This document shows positions 1 through 8,145 of a stretch of 13,584 nt of DNA, piece after piece. The notes under the pieces were generated by a model. It ran no database searches. It worked only from the letters and a program-made list of their open reading frames with translations, and was not told the DNA's origin. Position numbers and translations under genes: made by a program. Origin of the DNA: DATEMK01 sp035275625 (lineage in GTDB: Bacteria > Bacteroidota > Bacteroidia > AKYH767-A > OLB10); NCBI GenBank assembly GCA_035275625.1, contig DATEMK010000170.1, forward strand, positions 1 through 13,584, in the 5' to 3' direction. Positions within the stretch are counted from its first letter, which is position 1. Each line of letters opens with the position of its first letter.

Positions 1-3000
1 CAAAAACAATCAAGCCCATTGTAGGCTGTGAATTTTATCTCGTTGCCGACCGTCACAAAAAACAATTTACGAAAGATGATAAAGACCAGCGCTGTCATCA
101 ATTGTTTCTTGCAAAAAATGCCGAAGGTTACCGCAATCTTATCAAGCTCTGTTCTCTGGGATATATGGAAGGTTTGTATGGAAAATATCCGCGCATTGAT
201 AAAGAACTGGTGCTGAAATATCACAAAGGGTTAATTGCAACCACCTGCTGCCTCGGTGCCATGGTGCCGCGCACCATTCTCAAAAAAGGCGAAGCTGCAG
301 CCGAAACGGAATTCAAATGGTGGTTAGATATTTTCGGTGAAGATTATTACATCGAATTGCACCGTCACGAAATTCCCGAGCAAAATACTGTGAACGAAGT
401 GTTGTTAAAGTTTGCTGAAAAGTATAATGTCAAAACGATTGCAAGCAATGACTCTCATTATGTGGATCAGCAAAACTCCAATGCACATGATATTTTATTG
501 TGCATCAACACAGGTGAAAAACAAGCTACACCCACGATAAAAGAATTTGCCGATGATGACGTGAACGTAAGAGGAAAACGTTTTGCTTTTTATAACGACC
601 AGTTTTATTTTAAGAATACCGGTGAGATGAGCGAACTTTTCAATGATGTACCTCAGTCCATTGATAACACCAATGAAATTGTTGACAAGATCGAGCCGCT
701 CAAGCTGAAGCAGGATATTATGCTTCCGCATTATAAAATTCCTGACGGGTTCACATCGCAGGATGAATATTTAAAGCACATCACTTTGCTTGGCGCAAAA
801 AAACGTTACGGGGATTTAATTACACATGAAATTGAAGATCGTATAAATTTTGAATTGTTCACTGTAAAGACCATGGGCTTTGCAGGATATTTTTTAATTG
901 TCGCTGATTTTATCAATCATGGGAGAGACATCGGAGTTTTTGTCGGTCCGGGACGTGGTTCTGCTGCGGGTTCTGTGGTGGCATACTGCACAGGTATTAC
1001 CAACATTGATCCCATAAAATATAATTTGCTGTTTGAAAGGTTCCTCAATCCTGACCGCAAATCAATGCCTGACATTGATACTGATTTTGATGATGCCGGA
1101 CGGCAAAAAGTAATTGATTATGTTGTAGAAAAATATGGCAAGAACCAGGTTGCGCAAATTGTTACGTATGGAACCATGGCTGCACGGTCGAGCATCAAAG
1201 ACGTTGCGCGCGTGCTTGATTTGCCTTTGAATGATGCAAACCTGCTTGTGAAATTAGTTCCGGAGCGCCCGGGAATTGAATTAAATAACTTGCTTAAACC
1301 AAGTACAGACAACGATAAAAGTTTAAAAGAATATCTCGGCAGCGATGAAATGGAAGATGTTAAAAAACTGCGTGAAATCTTAAATGGAACTGACCTGCGT
1401 GCAAACGTTTTGAAAGAAGCATTAGTTCTTGAAGGCTCTGTGCGTAACACAGGAATTCATGCAGCGGGAATTATCATAGCCCCGAAAGATTTAACAGAAA
1501 TAATTCCCATCGCAACATCCAAAGAAACCACATTGCTCATTACTCAATTTGACGGAAAAATAATTGAGGATGCAGGAGTATTGAAAATGGATTTTCTTGG
1601 TTTGAAGACATTAACAATTCTTCGCGATGCACTGCAGCTAATCAAACAAAATCATGGAATCGAAATTGACATAGATGCACTTCCATTAGACGATAAAAAA
1701 ACTTTTGAACTTTACCAACGGGGAGATACAAACGGCACGTTCCAGTTTGAATCTGCAGGAATGCAAAAATACCTGAAGGATTTAAAGCCCGATAAATTTG
1801 AAGACCTGATTGCAATGAATGCATTGTACCGTCCGGGTCCTATGGAATATATTCCATTGTTTGTTGCACGCAAGCACAAACGCGAAAAAGTAAATTACGA
1901 TCTTCCTGAAATGGAGGAATTTCTTTTCGAAACTTATGGTGTCACTGTTTACCAGGAGCAGGTGATGCTGCTTTCACAAAAACTTGCAGGCTTCACAAAA
2001 GGCGATGCCGATGTATTGCGTAAAGCAATGGGAAAAAAACAAATTGCAGTGCTCAATAAAATGAAAGATCAGTTTTTTGAAGGGGCACAGAAAAACGGGC
2101 ATCCTAAAGATAAGCTCGAAAAAATCTGGACGGATTGGGAATCTTTTGCACAATATGCATTCAACAAATCGCATTCAACATGCTACGCTTATGTGGCGTT
2201 TCAAACTGCTTACCTGAAGGCACATTATCCCGCAGAGTATATGGCAGCAGTGCTGACGCATAACTTAAGCAACATTGACAAGATTACTTTTTTCATGGAA
2301 GAATGCCGCAGGATGAATTTGCCTGTGCTGGGTCCTGATATCAATGAAAGCTATTTTAATTTTGCTGTAAACGATAAAGGAGAAATCCGTTTTGGAATGG
2401 GCGCTGTGAAAGGGGTAGGGGAGGCTGCCGCTGTTGCCATCATAGAAGACCGTGATGCAAACGGGCATTTCACCAGCATATTTGATTTGCTGAAGCGTGT
2501 AAACATGCGTTCTGTAAATAAAAAATCTTTAGAGAGCCTTGTAAAAGCAGGAGCTTTTGATTGTTTCAGAGATGTTCACCGGGCACAATATCTTGCTCTT
2601 GATCCGAAAGATAATGGAACGGGTTTAGATAAAGCAGTACGCTTTGCAACCTCATACCAGGATGCAGAAAACAGGAACCAGCAATCTTTGTTTGGAGCAC
2701 ATGTTGATGAAAAAATTCCTGAACCCAAATTGCCGGTTGTCGAATCCTGGGATACACTTGTAAAATTGCATCATGAAAAAGATGTGATAGGTTTTTATAT
2801 TTCAGGACATCCATTGGATTTATTTAAATATGAAATAAAATGTTTTTGCACCGAGCAGATTAAAAATTTAAAAGACCAGGATAACCTGAAAAAATGGAGT
2901 GCGAGAAAAAGGGATTTTTCTTTTGCAGGAATTATCACCCAGGCAAATCACCGCATCAGTAAAACAGGAAAACGTTTCGGAACTTTTATCATTGAAGATT

Positions 3001-3416
3001 TAACAGGGTCAATGGACATAGCTTTATTTCATGAGAAAAAATATTTGGAATATGAAAAATATTTAAAGGAAAATATGTTCCTGTTCATTAAGGCAGTTGC
3101 ACAGTTGCGTTACAATTCAACAGATCAATATGAATTACAGATCCAGGAAATAAAATTGCTTTCTGAAGTGGGCAATGAAATGGCGAAGAGCATTACTTTA
3201 ATCACCAATTCAAATGAAATAAATGAATCATGGGTTGATAAAATTATCAGCATGGTAAATTCTCATCCCGGTAAAATACCGGTCAAAGTTGCTTTGCGCG
3301 ATGATGATTCAAAAAGTACTGTAGAAGGGAATTCAAAAAAAATAAGGCTGAGCTTTGATAAGCAGTTGTTCGATACGCTTGAAAATACAGAAGGAATAGA
3401 CTATAAAATAAATTAA
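1..3416 (+). CDS. dnaE: DNA polymerase III alpha subunit, 5'-truncated by the window edge
   Basis: This is the replicative C-family DNA polymerase, which copies the chromosome as part of the Pol III holoenzyme. The frame is open from base 3 (residues KTIKPIVGCEFYLVAD), so the true start lies upstream; 1137 residues are visible and roughly the first 60-100 are inferred missing. Visible parts in order: the rest of the PHP domain (to about base 700); the Gly-rich GPGRGSAAGS (945-974); catalytic PDIDTDF (1068-1088); the third catalytic Asp in MDFLGLKTL (codon 1590-1592); a helix-hairpin-helix, GMGAVKGVGEAAA (from 2394); a QQSLFG motif (2679-2696) that fits the internal beta-clamp-binding consensus; and an OB fold (about 2910-3130), followed by a C-terminal domain. 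All three polymerase Asp residues are present and the frame is intact. An ATG at 102 is internal and not the start. The stop is 3 bp from that of the convergent gene. Confidence 0.97.
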   Translation, partial: KTIKPIVGCEFYLVADRHKKQFTKDDKDQRCHQLFLAKNAEGYRNLIKLCSLGYMEGLYGKYPRIDKELVLKYHKGLIATTCCLGAMVPRTILKKGEAAAETEFKWWLDIFGEDYYIELHRHEIPEQNTVNEVLLKFAEKYNVKTIASNDSHYVDQQNSNAHDILLCINTGEKQATPTIKEFADDDVNVRGKRFAFYNDQFYFKNTGEMSELFNDVPQSIDNTNEIVDKIEPLKLKQDIMLPHYKIPDGFTSQDEYLKHITLLGAKKRYGDLITHEIEDRINFELFTVKTMGFAGYFLIVADFINHGRDIGVFVGPGRGSAAGSVVAYCTGITNIDPIKYNLLFERFLNPDRKSMPDIDTDFDDAGRQKVIDYVVEKYGKNQVAQIVTYGTMAARSSIKDVARVLDLPLNDANLLVKLVPERPGIELNNLLKPSTDNDKSLKEYLGSDEMEDVKKLREILNGTDLRANVLKEALVLEGSVRNTGIHAAGIIIAPKDLTEIIPIATSKETTLLITQFDGKIIEDAGVLKMDFLGLKTLTILRDALQLIKQNHGIEIDIDALPLDDKKTFELYQRGDTNGTFQFESAGMQKYLKDLKPDKFEDLIAMNALYRPGPMEYIPLFVARKHKREKVNYDLPEMEEFLFETYGVTVYQEQVMLLSQKLAGFTKGDADVLRKAMGKKQIAVLNKMKDQFFEGAQKNGHPKDKLEKIWTDWESFAQYAFNKSHSTCYAYVAFQTAYLKAHYPAEYMAAVLTHNLSNIDKITFFMEECRRMNLPVLGPDINESYFNFAVNDKGEIRFGMGAVKGVGEAAAVAIIEDRDANGHFTSIFDLLKRVNMRSVNKKSLESLVKAGAFDCFRDVHRAQYLALDPKDNGTGLDKAVRFATSYQDAENRNQQSLFGAHVDEKIPEPKLPVVESWDTLVKLHHEKDVIGFYISGHPLDLFKYEIKCFCTEQIKNLKDQDNLKKWSARKRDFSFAGIITQANHRISKTGKRFGTFIIEDLTGSMDIALFHEKKYLEYEKYLKENMFLFIKAVAQLRYNSTDQYELQIQEIKLLSEVGNEMAKSITLITNSNEINESWVDKIISMVNSHPGKIPVKVALRDDDSKSTVEGNSKKIRLSFDKQLFDTLENTEGIDYKIN

Positions 3417-3419
3417 AAT

Positions 3420-5975
3420 TTATTCTCCTGCTTTTACAATCTTGAATAACTCTCTCTTATTTTCACAAATAATCTCACACAAATAAAATCCCGGCTGAAG
3501 ATTTTCTCCAATTGTAAAATTTTCAACATTTGTGATGAAATGCTTTTCTATTTTCTTTCCTGATAAATCGTAAATAATTATTTCGTAAGAAATATCTTTA
3601 GTTAAACTAATATTGAAATAATCTGCGGATGGATTGGGATAAACTTTTATTTTATATTGTGATACCAATGCGTCATCTTCAAATCTGCAATTAGTAGTAA
3701 CTGTTTTCACACCGGACAATTTTGAACAGCCGAAGGTATTTGTTACAGTGACCTTATATTTTCCTGCAGTGTAGGCTGAATAAGAATTCAAGGTTGCTCC
3801 TGAAATATTTACATTGTTCTTTTTCCATTGATAAAGATTTCCTGAAACAAAAGGAACTTGAAACGTTACGCTGTCTCCGGGGCAAAGATCAAGTGAGCCT
3901 GTTGTTGTAATCGCAACAGATGGAGGGCCTGTGACCGAAAGGGTGTTTGAAGTTCGTGTACACCCTGTTTGATTTGTAACTATGACTTTATAATTTCCTG
4001 TGCCTGTTACTGTATAAGTTGAAGATGTTGCACCGGATAAAATATTAACCCCTTTTTTCCATTGATAAGTTAACCCGGTTCCGCTATTTGCTGAAAGCAA
4101 GACAGATTCGCCAGTACAAAAATTAAGAGGACCTCCGGCAGTTATATTTGCCGGTGGCAGCGTATTTACTGTAATGGTTCTTGTTGCTGTTGCCGCACTG
4201 CATCCGGTTCCTGCATCAGATGTTAAAAGTAATGTTACTGTTCCGCTAAAGTTTGCCGCTGGTGTATATGTTACTGTTGCGGGTGTTGCTGTTTGTAATA
4301 AGGAACTTAGTGTTCCTCCTCCTGATGTTATTGACCACGCCCCTGTTGTTGCACTACCCCCTACACTTGCCCCGCTTAAAATAATTGCTGCCGGTGTTGC
4401 GGATTTACAAACACTGTTTGGCCCTCCTGCTGTTGCTGTCGGCAACGCATTTATTGTAATAGTTCTTATTGCTGTTGCTGCGCTGCATCCAATTCCTGCA
4501 TTAGAAGTTAAAAGCAAAGTAACTGTTCCGCTAAAGTTTGTTGCAGGTGTGTATGTTACTGTTTCTGGTGTTGCTGTTTGTAATAAAGTGCTAAGTGTTC
4601 CACCTCCTGATGTAACTGACCATGCTCCTGTTGTTGCACTTCCTCCTACACTTGCTCCGCTTAAGGTAATTGCTGCGGGTGATGCTGATTGGCAAACTGT
4701 ATTTGACCCTCCGGCTGTTGCTGTTGGCAATGCATTTACTGTGATATAATTTGTTTTGACAATCGTATCATAACCCGCACCATTTCCTGCAACAAGCGTT
4801 ACAGAATAAGTTCCGGCAGTCATGTATTGAATTTGCGGATTTTGTAAAGTTGAGGTAGCTGGAGTTCCTCCCGGAAAGCTCCATTGCCATGAAGCAGGTG
4901 TATTAATACTCTGATCTGTGAAATTAATAAATGCATTTATGCAAATGGAAGTGTTGTTCTCAGTAAAATTTGCATCGGGTTTTGCATACAAATAAGCAGC
5001 GGGTAAGTAAGAAGCGAGATTAAAAGTTCTCAGTTTAGGTGCAACAGTTGCTCCGCTGGTAAAACGTTCATTGGAAATGTAGCCGTAAGCGCCTTTAAGA
5101 AATTCCACGCCTTCTGTTTGCCCGTAAACCAACTCAGTTGAAATATCAAACTTTCTTTTGTTTCCGTTAAAAAATAAATTGTTTTTATAATCATATAGCA
5201 TATACATGTAAATCGGTCTTGATGCACTATTATCATATCCGAGCAATGCAATCACTCCGAAATCCTGTATAGTTGCGCTTGTAACAAGAAATCCTGCATT
5301 CAACGTTTCGCGGTATTGTGCTACATGTGTTCCCGGGGTATTGGGAAGCACATAATGCCTGGATTGTTTGTCCACCCAATCCTTGCTGAAAAGATGAATC
5401 GAGTCATTAAAAAAAATCATGGACTCACAATCATAATTATTATTATTTGGAAGCGAAGGAAAAGAAGTCTGGTCAGAATATGAAAAATTAATTATGTCAG
5501 CAGTTACCGATGTGGCACCGGGTGTAAGATTATTTTTATCAATACGGTAGATTTTTAAATTCTGCCTGTTGCCATTATTGTTTCCGAAATCACCAACGAA
5601 CAAATAATTATTATTTGAAGTCATGTCTTCCCAATCCACATTGGTTGAATTGCTGATGTCCACCGTTTGAAAAACAGTATTCGAAGAAGTATCCACCCTG
5701 TAAATATCATTGGGGTTACCCGAATCATTAAACGTCCATAATTTACCATCCAGAAATTCTAATCCCGAAGTTTCGTCAAGCAGGGGAGTGCTGAGCGGAG
5801 TTTTTTCAGTTAATGTCAGGCTGGTGGCATTATAAGTGCATGAACCGTCATTTATTGTTGCTGAAGGATTATAGTTATTTGACTGCGGATCGGTGCAGCC
5901 GCTTACCTGTGCATAACAGTTGTTGACAGAATAAATGAATGAGCAGGATAAAATAATGAGGAGGGGCTTGTACAT
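3420..5975 (-). CDS. Large secreted T9SS cargo protein with propeller-like, PKD and Ig-like modules (851 aa)
   Basis: Predicted cell-surface or secreted protein of unknown specific function. Residues 1-22 form a signal peptide with Gln23 after the cut. A 'GCTDPQSNNYN...DGSC' motif follows (about 26-48). Residues ~50-331 look like a beta-propeller of the SdiA-regulated/phytase-like kind (SGLEFLDGKLWTFNDSGN, then DWEDMTS, VGDFGNNNGNRQ); this is a family guess. A PKD domain spans 332-413 (WQWSFPGGTP, GTYSVTLVA). Two 95-residue tandem modules follow (414-508 and 509-603), then two Ig-like modules (604-683 and 684-762, each with YQWKK). A T9SS type A sorting domain ends it (776-851: KVYPNPS, IYDLSGK, PGFYLCEI), which would direct export through the type IX system and surface attachment or release. 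It is a tandem paralogue of the 661-aa neighbour, differing in length by exactly the two 95-residue modules. Its stop lies 3 bp from dnaE. A promoter-like sequence sits 22 bp upstream. The start is set by the signal peptide. Confidence 0.93.
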   Translation of the reverse strand: MYKPLLIILSCSFIYSVNNCYAQVSGCTDPQSNNYNPSATINDGSCTYNATSLTLTEKTPLSTPLLDETSGLEFLDGKLWTFNDSGNPNDIYRVDTSSNTVFQTVDISNSTNVDWEDMTSNNNYLFVGDFGNNNGNRQNLKIYRIDKNNLTPGATSVTADIINFSYSDQTSFPSLPNNNNYDCESMIFFNDSIHLFSKDWVDKQSRHYVLPNTPGTHVAQYRETLNAGFLVTSATIQDFGVIALLGYDNSASRPIYMYMLYDYKNNLFFNGNKRKFDISTELVYGQTEGVEFLKGAYGYISNERFTSGATVAPKLRTFNLASYLPAAYLYAKPDANFTENNTSICINAFINFTDQSINTPASWQWSFPGGTPATSTLQNPQIQYMTAGTYSVTLVAGNGAGYDTIVKTNYITVNALPTATAGGSNTVCQSASPAAITLSGASVGGSATTGAWSVTSGGGTLSTLLQTATPETVTYTPATNFSGTVTLLLTSNAGIGCSAATAIRTITINALPTATAGGPNSVCKSATPAAIILSGASVGGSATTGAWSITSGGGTLSSLLQTATPATVTYTPAANFSGTVTLLLTSDAGTGCSAATATRTITVNTLPPANITAGGPLNFCTGESVLLSANSGTGLTYQWKKGVNILSGATSSTYTVTGTGNYKVIVTNQTGCTRTSNTLSVTGPPSVAITTTGSLDLCPGDSVTFQVPFVSGNLYQWKKNNVNISGATLNSYSAYTAGKYKVTVTNTFGCSKLSGVKTVTTNCRFEDDALVSQYKIKVYPNPSADYFNISLTKDISYEIIIYDLSGKKIEKHFITNVENFTIGENLQPGFYLCEIICENKRELFKIVKAGE
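4167..4451 (-). repeat. Second 285-bp tandem module in the 851-aa T9SS protein
   Basis: Encodes residues 509-603, beginning NALPTATAGGPNSVCKSATP and ending TRTITV. It differs from the adjacent module at about 13 of 95 residues by my count (~86% identical). The unit carries two Cys (VCKS and GTGCSAA) that could pair, as in Ig-like extracellular folds. The 661-aa paralogue has no such module at the matching point. The next domain also opens with an N-T-L-P version of the boundary sequence. Confidence 0.92.
4452..4736 (-). repeat. First 285-bp tandem module in the 851-aa T9SS protein
   Basis: Encodes residues 414-508, beginning NALPTATAGGSNTVCQSASP and ending AIRTITI. It directly follows the PKD domain and abuts the second module with no linker. 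Both units start at the same 'aat gca/gcg ttg cc' boundary (minus strand), so the duplication is in phase with the reading frame. A long plus-strand open frame over this region (4174-4749) is an antisense shadow of the biased repeat composition. Confidence 0.92.
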
Positions 5976-5997
5976 AAAAACAAATTTTGAATTTTCC

Positions 5998-6029
5998 GAA
6001 ATATATAAAAAATACCCGGATCGGGCAAA
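5998..6029 (-). promoter_or_regulatory. Bacteroidota-type promoter for the 851-aa T9SS gene
   Basis: On the minus strand there is TTTG (6026-6029), a 20-bp spacer, then TATATTTC (5998-6005). This matches the Bacteroidota pattern TTTG...TAnnTTTG at 7 of 8 positions in the -7 box (last base C, not G). The ATG is 22 bp downstream, with an AT-rich leader and no Shine-Dalgarno. The spacer holds a short inverted repeat CCCG-GAT-CGGG (6015-6025), which could be an operator or chance. Confidence 0.5.
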
Positions 6030-6089
6030 CTAATTTTGGCTAATCCTGTTTATTTCAATTCGAATTGAAAAGTAAAGGGCTGCTTTAAT

Positions 6090-8075
6090 TCAATCACCTG
6101 ACTTCACGACCTTAAATACTTTGCTTTCGTTTCCGAAATAAATATGACACAAATAAAATCCCGGGAGAAGGTTTTCTCCAAATACAAAATTCCGGGCACT
6201 TGAAACAGCATGGCTTTCTATTTCCTTGCCGGATAAATCAAACAGCATAATCCTGTAGGAGTTGTTATTATTGAGCTGAACTGTGAAATATTCCGTGGCG
6301 GGATTGGGATAGATCTTAATCTCATCAGAATTGTTAAATGCATCAGCAACCATCCTGCAATTAGTGGTGACAGTTTTCTTTGCTGATAATTTTGAACAGC
6401 CAAATGAATTAGTAACATTCACTTTGTAGTTCCCGGCAGTGTAAACAACATGCTTATTGGATGTTCCTCCTGCAATATTTACATTGTTCTTTTTCCATTG
6501 ATAGAGATTTCCTGCTGCAACAGGAACCTGGAACGTTACACTGTCGCCCGGGCAAAGATCAAGCGAACCTGTGATTGTAATGGCAATTGATGGCGGACCT
6601 GTAACTGAAAGAACAGCTGAAGTTCTTGAACACCCCGATTGATTTGTCACTACAACTTTATAATTTCCTGTACTTGTTGCTGTATAGGTTGAAGATGTTG
6701 CACCAGAAATATTATTAGCGCCCTTTTTCCATTGGTAAGTTAAACCTGCCCCTGTATTTACTGAAAGCAAAACGGAACCGCCCATACAAAAATTAAGCGG
6801 ACCACCTGCAGAAATGTTAGCTGAAGGCAGTGCATTAACTGAAATATAATTTGTTTTTACAATTGTATCAGTACCTGTGGCATTGCTTGCAATCAATGTA
6901 ACAGAATAAGTTCCGACAGTCAGGTATTGAATTACCGGGTTCTGCAAAGTTGAAGTGGAAGGCGTTCCCCCGGGGAAACTCCATTGCCATGATGCGGGAT
7001 CATTGTCACTCTGGTCCGTGAAAGTAACCGTTGCATTTTTGCAAACAGAAGTTATAGTAGAAGCAAATGCTGCATCCGGTTTTGGATATATAAATGCATT
7101 GGGCAAATAAGGAGCGAGATTAAATGTTTTCAGCTTGGGCGGAATATTTACAATATTATTAAAACGCTCATTGGAAACGTAACCGTAAGCGCCACTAAAA
7201 AATTCAACGCCTTCCGTTTGTCCATGTGATAAAGCATTTGCAACATTGAACCTTCTTTTGTTTCCATTGAAGAACAAATTATTTTTATAATCATACAACA
7301 TATATATATATATAGGAGCTACTCCTCCGTTATCGTAACCTAAAAGCGCAATCACTCCGCCTTTCTGGACGGTTGCACTGGTAACAAGATATCCTGCATT
7401 CAACGTTTCACGTAATTGTGCCACATGAGTTCCGGGAATATTCGGAAGCACATAATGCTTGCTTTGCTTGTCCACCCAATTCTTGCTGAAAAGATGAATG
7501 GAATCATTAAAGAAAATGATGGATTCGCAATCAAAATTATTGTTATTCGGAAGTGAGGGAAACGAAGCCTGGTCAGAGTAGGAAAAATTAATTATATCGG
7601 CAGTTACCGAAGTGGCGCCTGCAGTCAGGTCAGTTTTATCAATGCGGTAAATTTTCAAGTCCTGCCTGTTGCCGTTATTGTTTCCCATGTCTCCTACAAA
7701 TAAATAATCTTTACTTGAAGTCATATCTTCCCAATCTGTATTGGTTGCATTGCTGATTTCAACGGTTTGAAAAACGGTGCTTGATGCAGTATCCACCCTG
7801 AAAATATCATTGCTGTTTCCTGAATCATTATGCGTCCACAGTTTACCATCAACAAATTCAATTCCTGAATTCTCATCAAGCAGGGGAGTGCTCAGAGCAG
7901 TCTTATCAGTTAAAGCCAGGTTTGTTGTATTATAAGTACATGAACCATTATTGACTGTCGCTGAAGCATTATAATTATTTGCCTGGGGATCGGTGCAGCC
8001 GCTTACCTGTGCATTCGTGGTTTCAACAAAGCTGAAGATGAAATAAAATAAAATAAGAAAGAAACGTTTGGACAT
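6090..8075 (-). CDS. Secreted T9SS cargo protein, shorter tandem paralogue (661 aa)
   Basis: Predicted surface or secreted protein of unknown specific role. It is built like its 851-aa downstream neighbour: signal peptide 1-22 (NA|Q), GCTDPQANNYN...DGSC motif, propeller-like domain (SGIEFVDGKLWTHNDSGN, DWEDMTS, VGDMGNNNGNRQ), PKD domain (~332-413, WQWSFPGGTP), two Ig-like modules (414-493 and 494-572, YQWKK) and a T9SS type A sorting domain (~586-661: KIYPNPA, FDLSGKE, PGFYLCHI). By eye it aligns without gaps to the neighbour, except that the PKD domain runs straight into the first Ig-like module where the neighbour has two extra 95-residue units. Nucleotide identity is patchy, with blocks of 28-30 identical bases. 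The 114-bp gap to the next gene contains that gene's own promoter-like sequence, so co-transcription is possible but not required. The start is set by the signal peptide. Confidence 0.93.
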   Translation of the reverse strand: MSKRFFLILFYFIFSFVETTNAQVSGCTDPQANNYNASATVNNGSCTYNTTNLALTDKTALSTPLLDENSGIEFVDGKLWTHNDSGNSNDIFRVDTASSTVFQTVEISNATNTDWEDMTSSKDYLFVGDMGNNNGNRQDLKIYRIDKTDLTAGATSVTADIINFSYSDQASFPSLPNNNNFDCESIIFFNDSIHLFSKNWVDKQSKHYVLPNIPGTHVAQLRETLNAGYLVTSATVQKGGVIALLGYDNGGVAPIYIYMLYDYKNNLFFNGNKRRFNVANALSHGQTEGVEFFSGAYGYVSNERFNNIVNIPPKLKTFNLAPYLPNAFIYPKPDAAFASTITSVCKNATVTFTDQSDNDPASWQWSFPGGTPSTSTLQNPVIQYLTVGTYSVTLIASNATGTDTIVKTNYISVNALPSANISAGGPLNFCMGGSVLLSVNTGAGLTYQWKKGANNISGATSSTYTATSTGNYKVVVTNQSGCSRTSAVLSVTGPPSIAITITGSLDLCPGDSVTFQVPVAAGNLYQWKKNNVNIAGGTSNKHVVYTAGNYKVNVTNSFGCSKLSAKKTVTTNCRMVADAFNNSDEIKIYPNPATEYFTVQLNNNNSYRIMLFDLSGKEIESHAVSSARNFVFGENLLPGFYLCHIYFGNESKVFKVVKSGD

Positions 8076-8095
8076 ACGATTAATTTTTGTTTCCC

Positions 8096-8103
8096 GAAAG
8101 GTA
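8096..8103 (-). promoter_or_regulatory. Possible -7 element for the 661-aa T9SS gene
   Basis: TACCTTTC on the minus strand matches TAnnTTTG at all but the last base and lies 20 bp before the ATG. The downstream paralogue has TATATTTC at nearly the same distance, and both are followed by GG, which suggests a promoter kept since duplication. I see no good TTTG -33 box at the expected spacing. Confidence 0.35.
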
Positions 8104-8130
8104 GAAAAAAAATTGATACCGTAATTAATT

Positions 8131-8138
8131 TAACTTTG
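8131..8138 (+). promoter_or_regulatory. -7 element TAACTTTG next to the start of the unknown exported gene
   Basis: TAACTTTG is an exact match to the Bacteroidota -7 consensus TAnnTTTG. It ends only 7 bases before the ATG at 8146, so transcription would begin at or almost at the start codon. The -33 box is weak (ATTG at 8112-8115, spacing too short). An alternative is TAATTTTTG at 8081-8089, which has one extra base. Confidence 0.45.
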
Positions 8139-8145
8139 GTTCGTC

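Noticed and set aside
28..216. Small plus-strand open frame at the left edge as a separate gene
   Set aside because: The dnaE frame is open from base 3 and encodes the conserved KPIVGCEFY region there, so this is an out-of-frame shadow.
1118..1450. Minus-strand open frame of 110 codons inside dnaE
   Set aside because: It is fully covered by a conserved catalytic part of dnaE, has no recognisable motif, and is a codon-bias shadow.
3414..3422. Overlap or frameshift between dnaE and the convergent T9SS gene
   Set aside because: Both genes end with proper TAA stops and complete C-termini. The 3-bp gap is simply a tight convergent arrangement.
4174..4749. Long plus-strand open frame (191 codons) rich in Val, Ala and Pro
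   Set aside because: It lies antisense to the tandem modules of the T9SS gene and mirrors their internal repetition. The minus-strand frame has domains, a signal peptide and a sorting domain, while this one has none.
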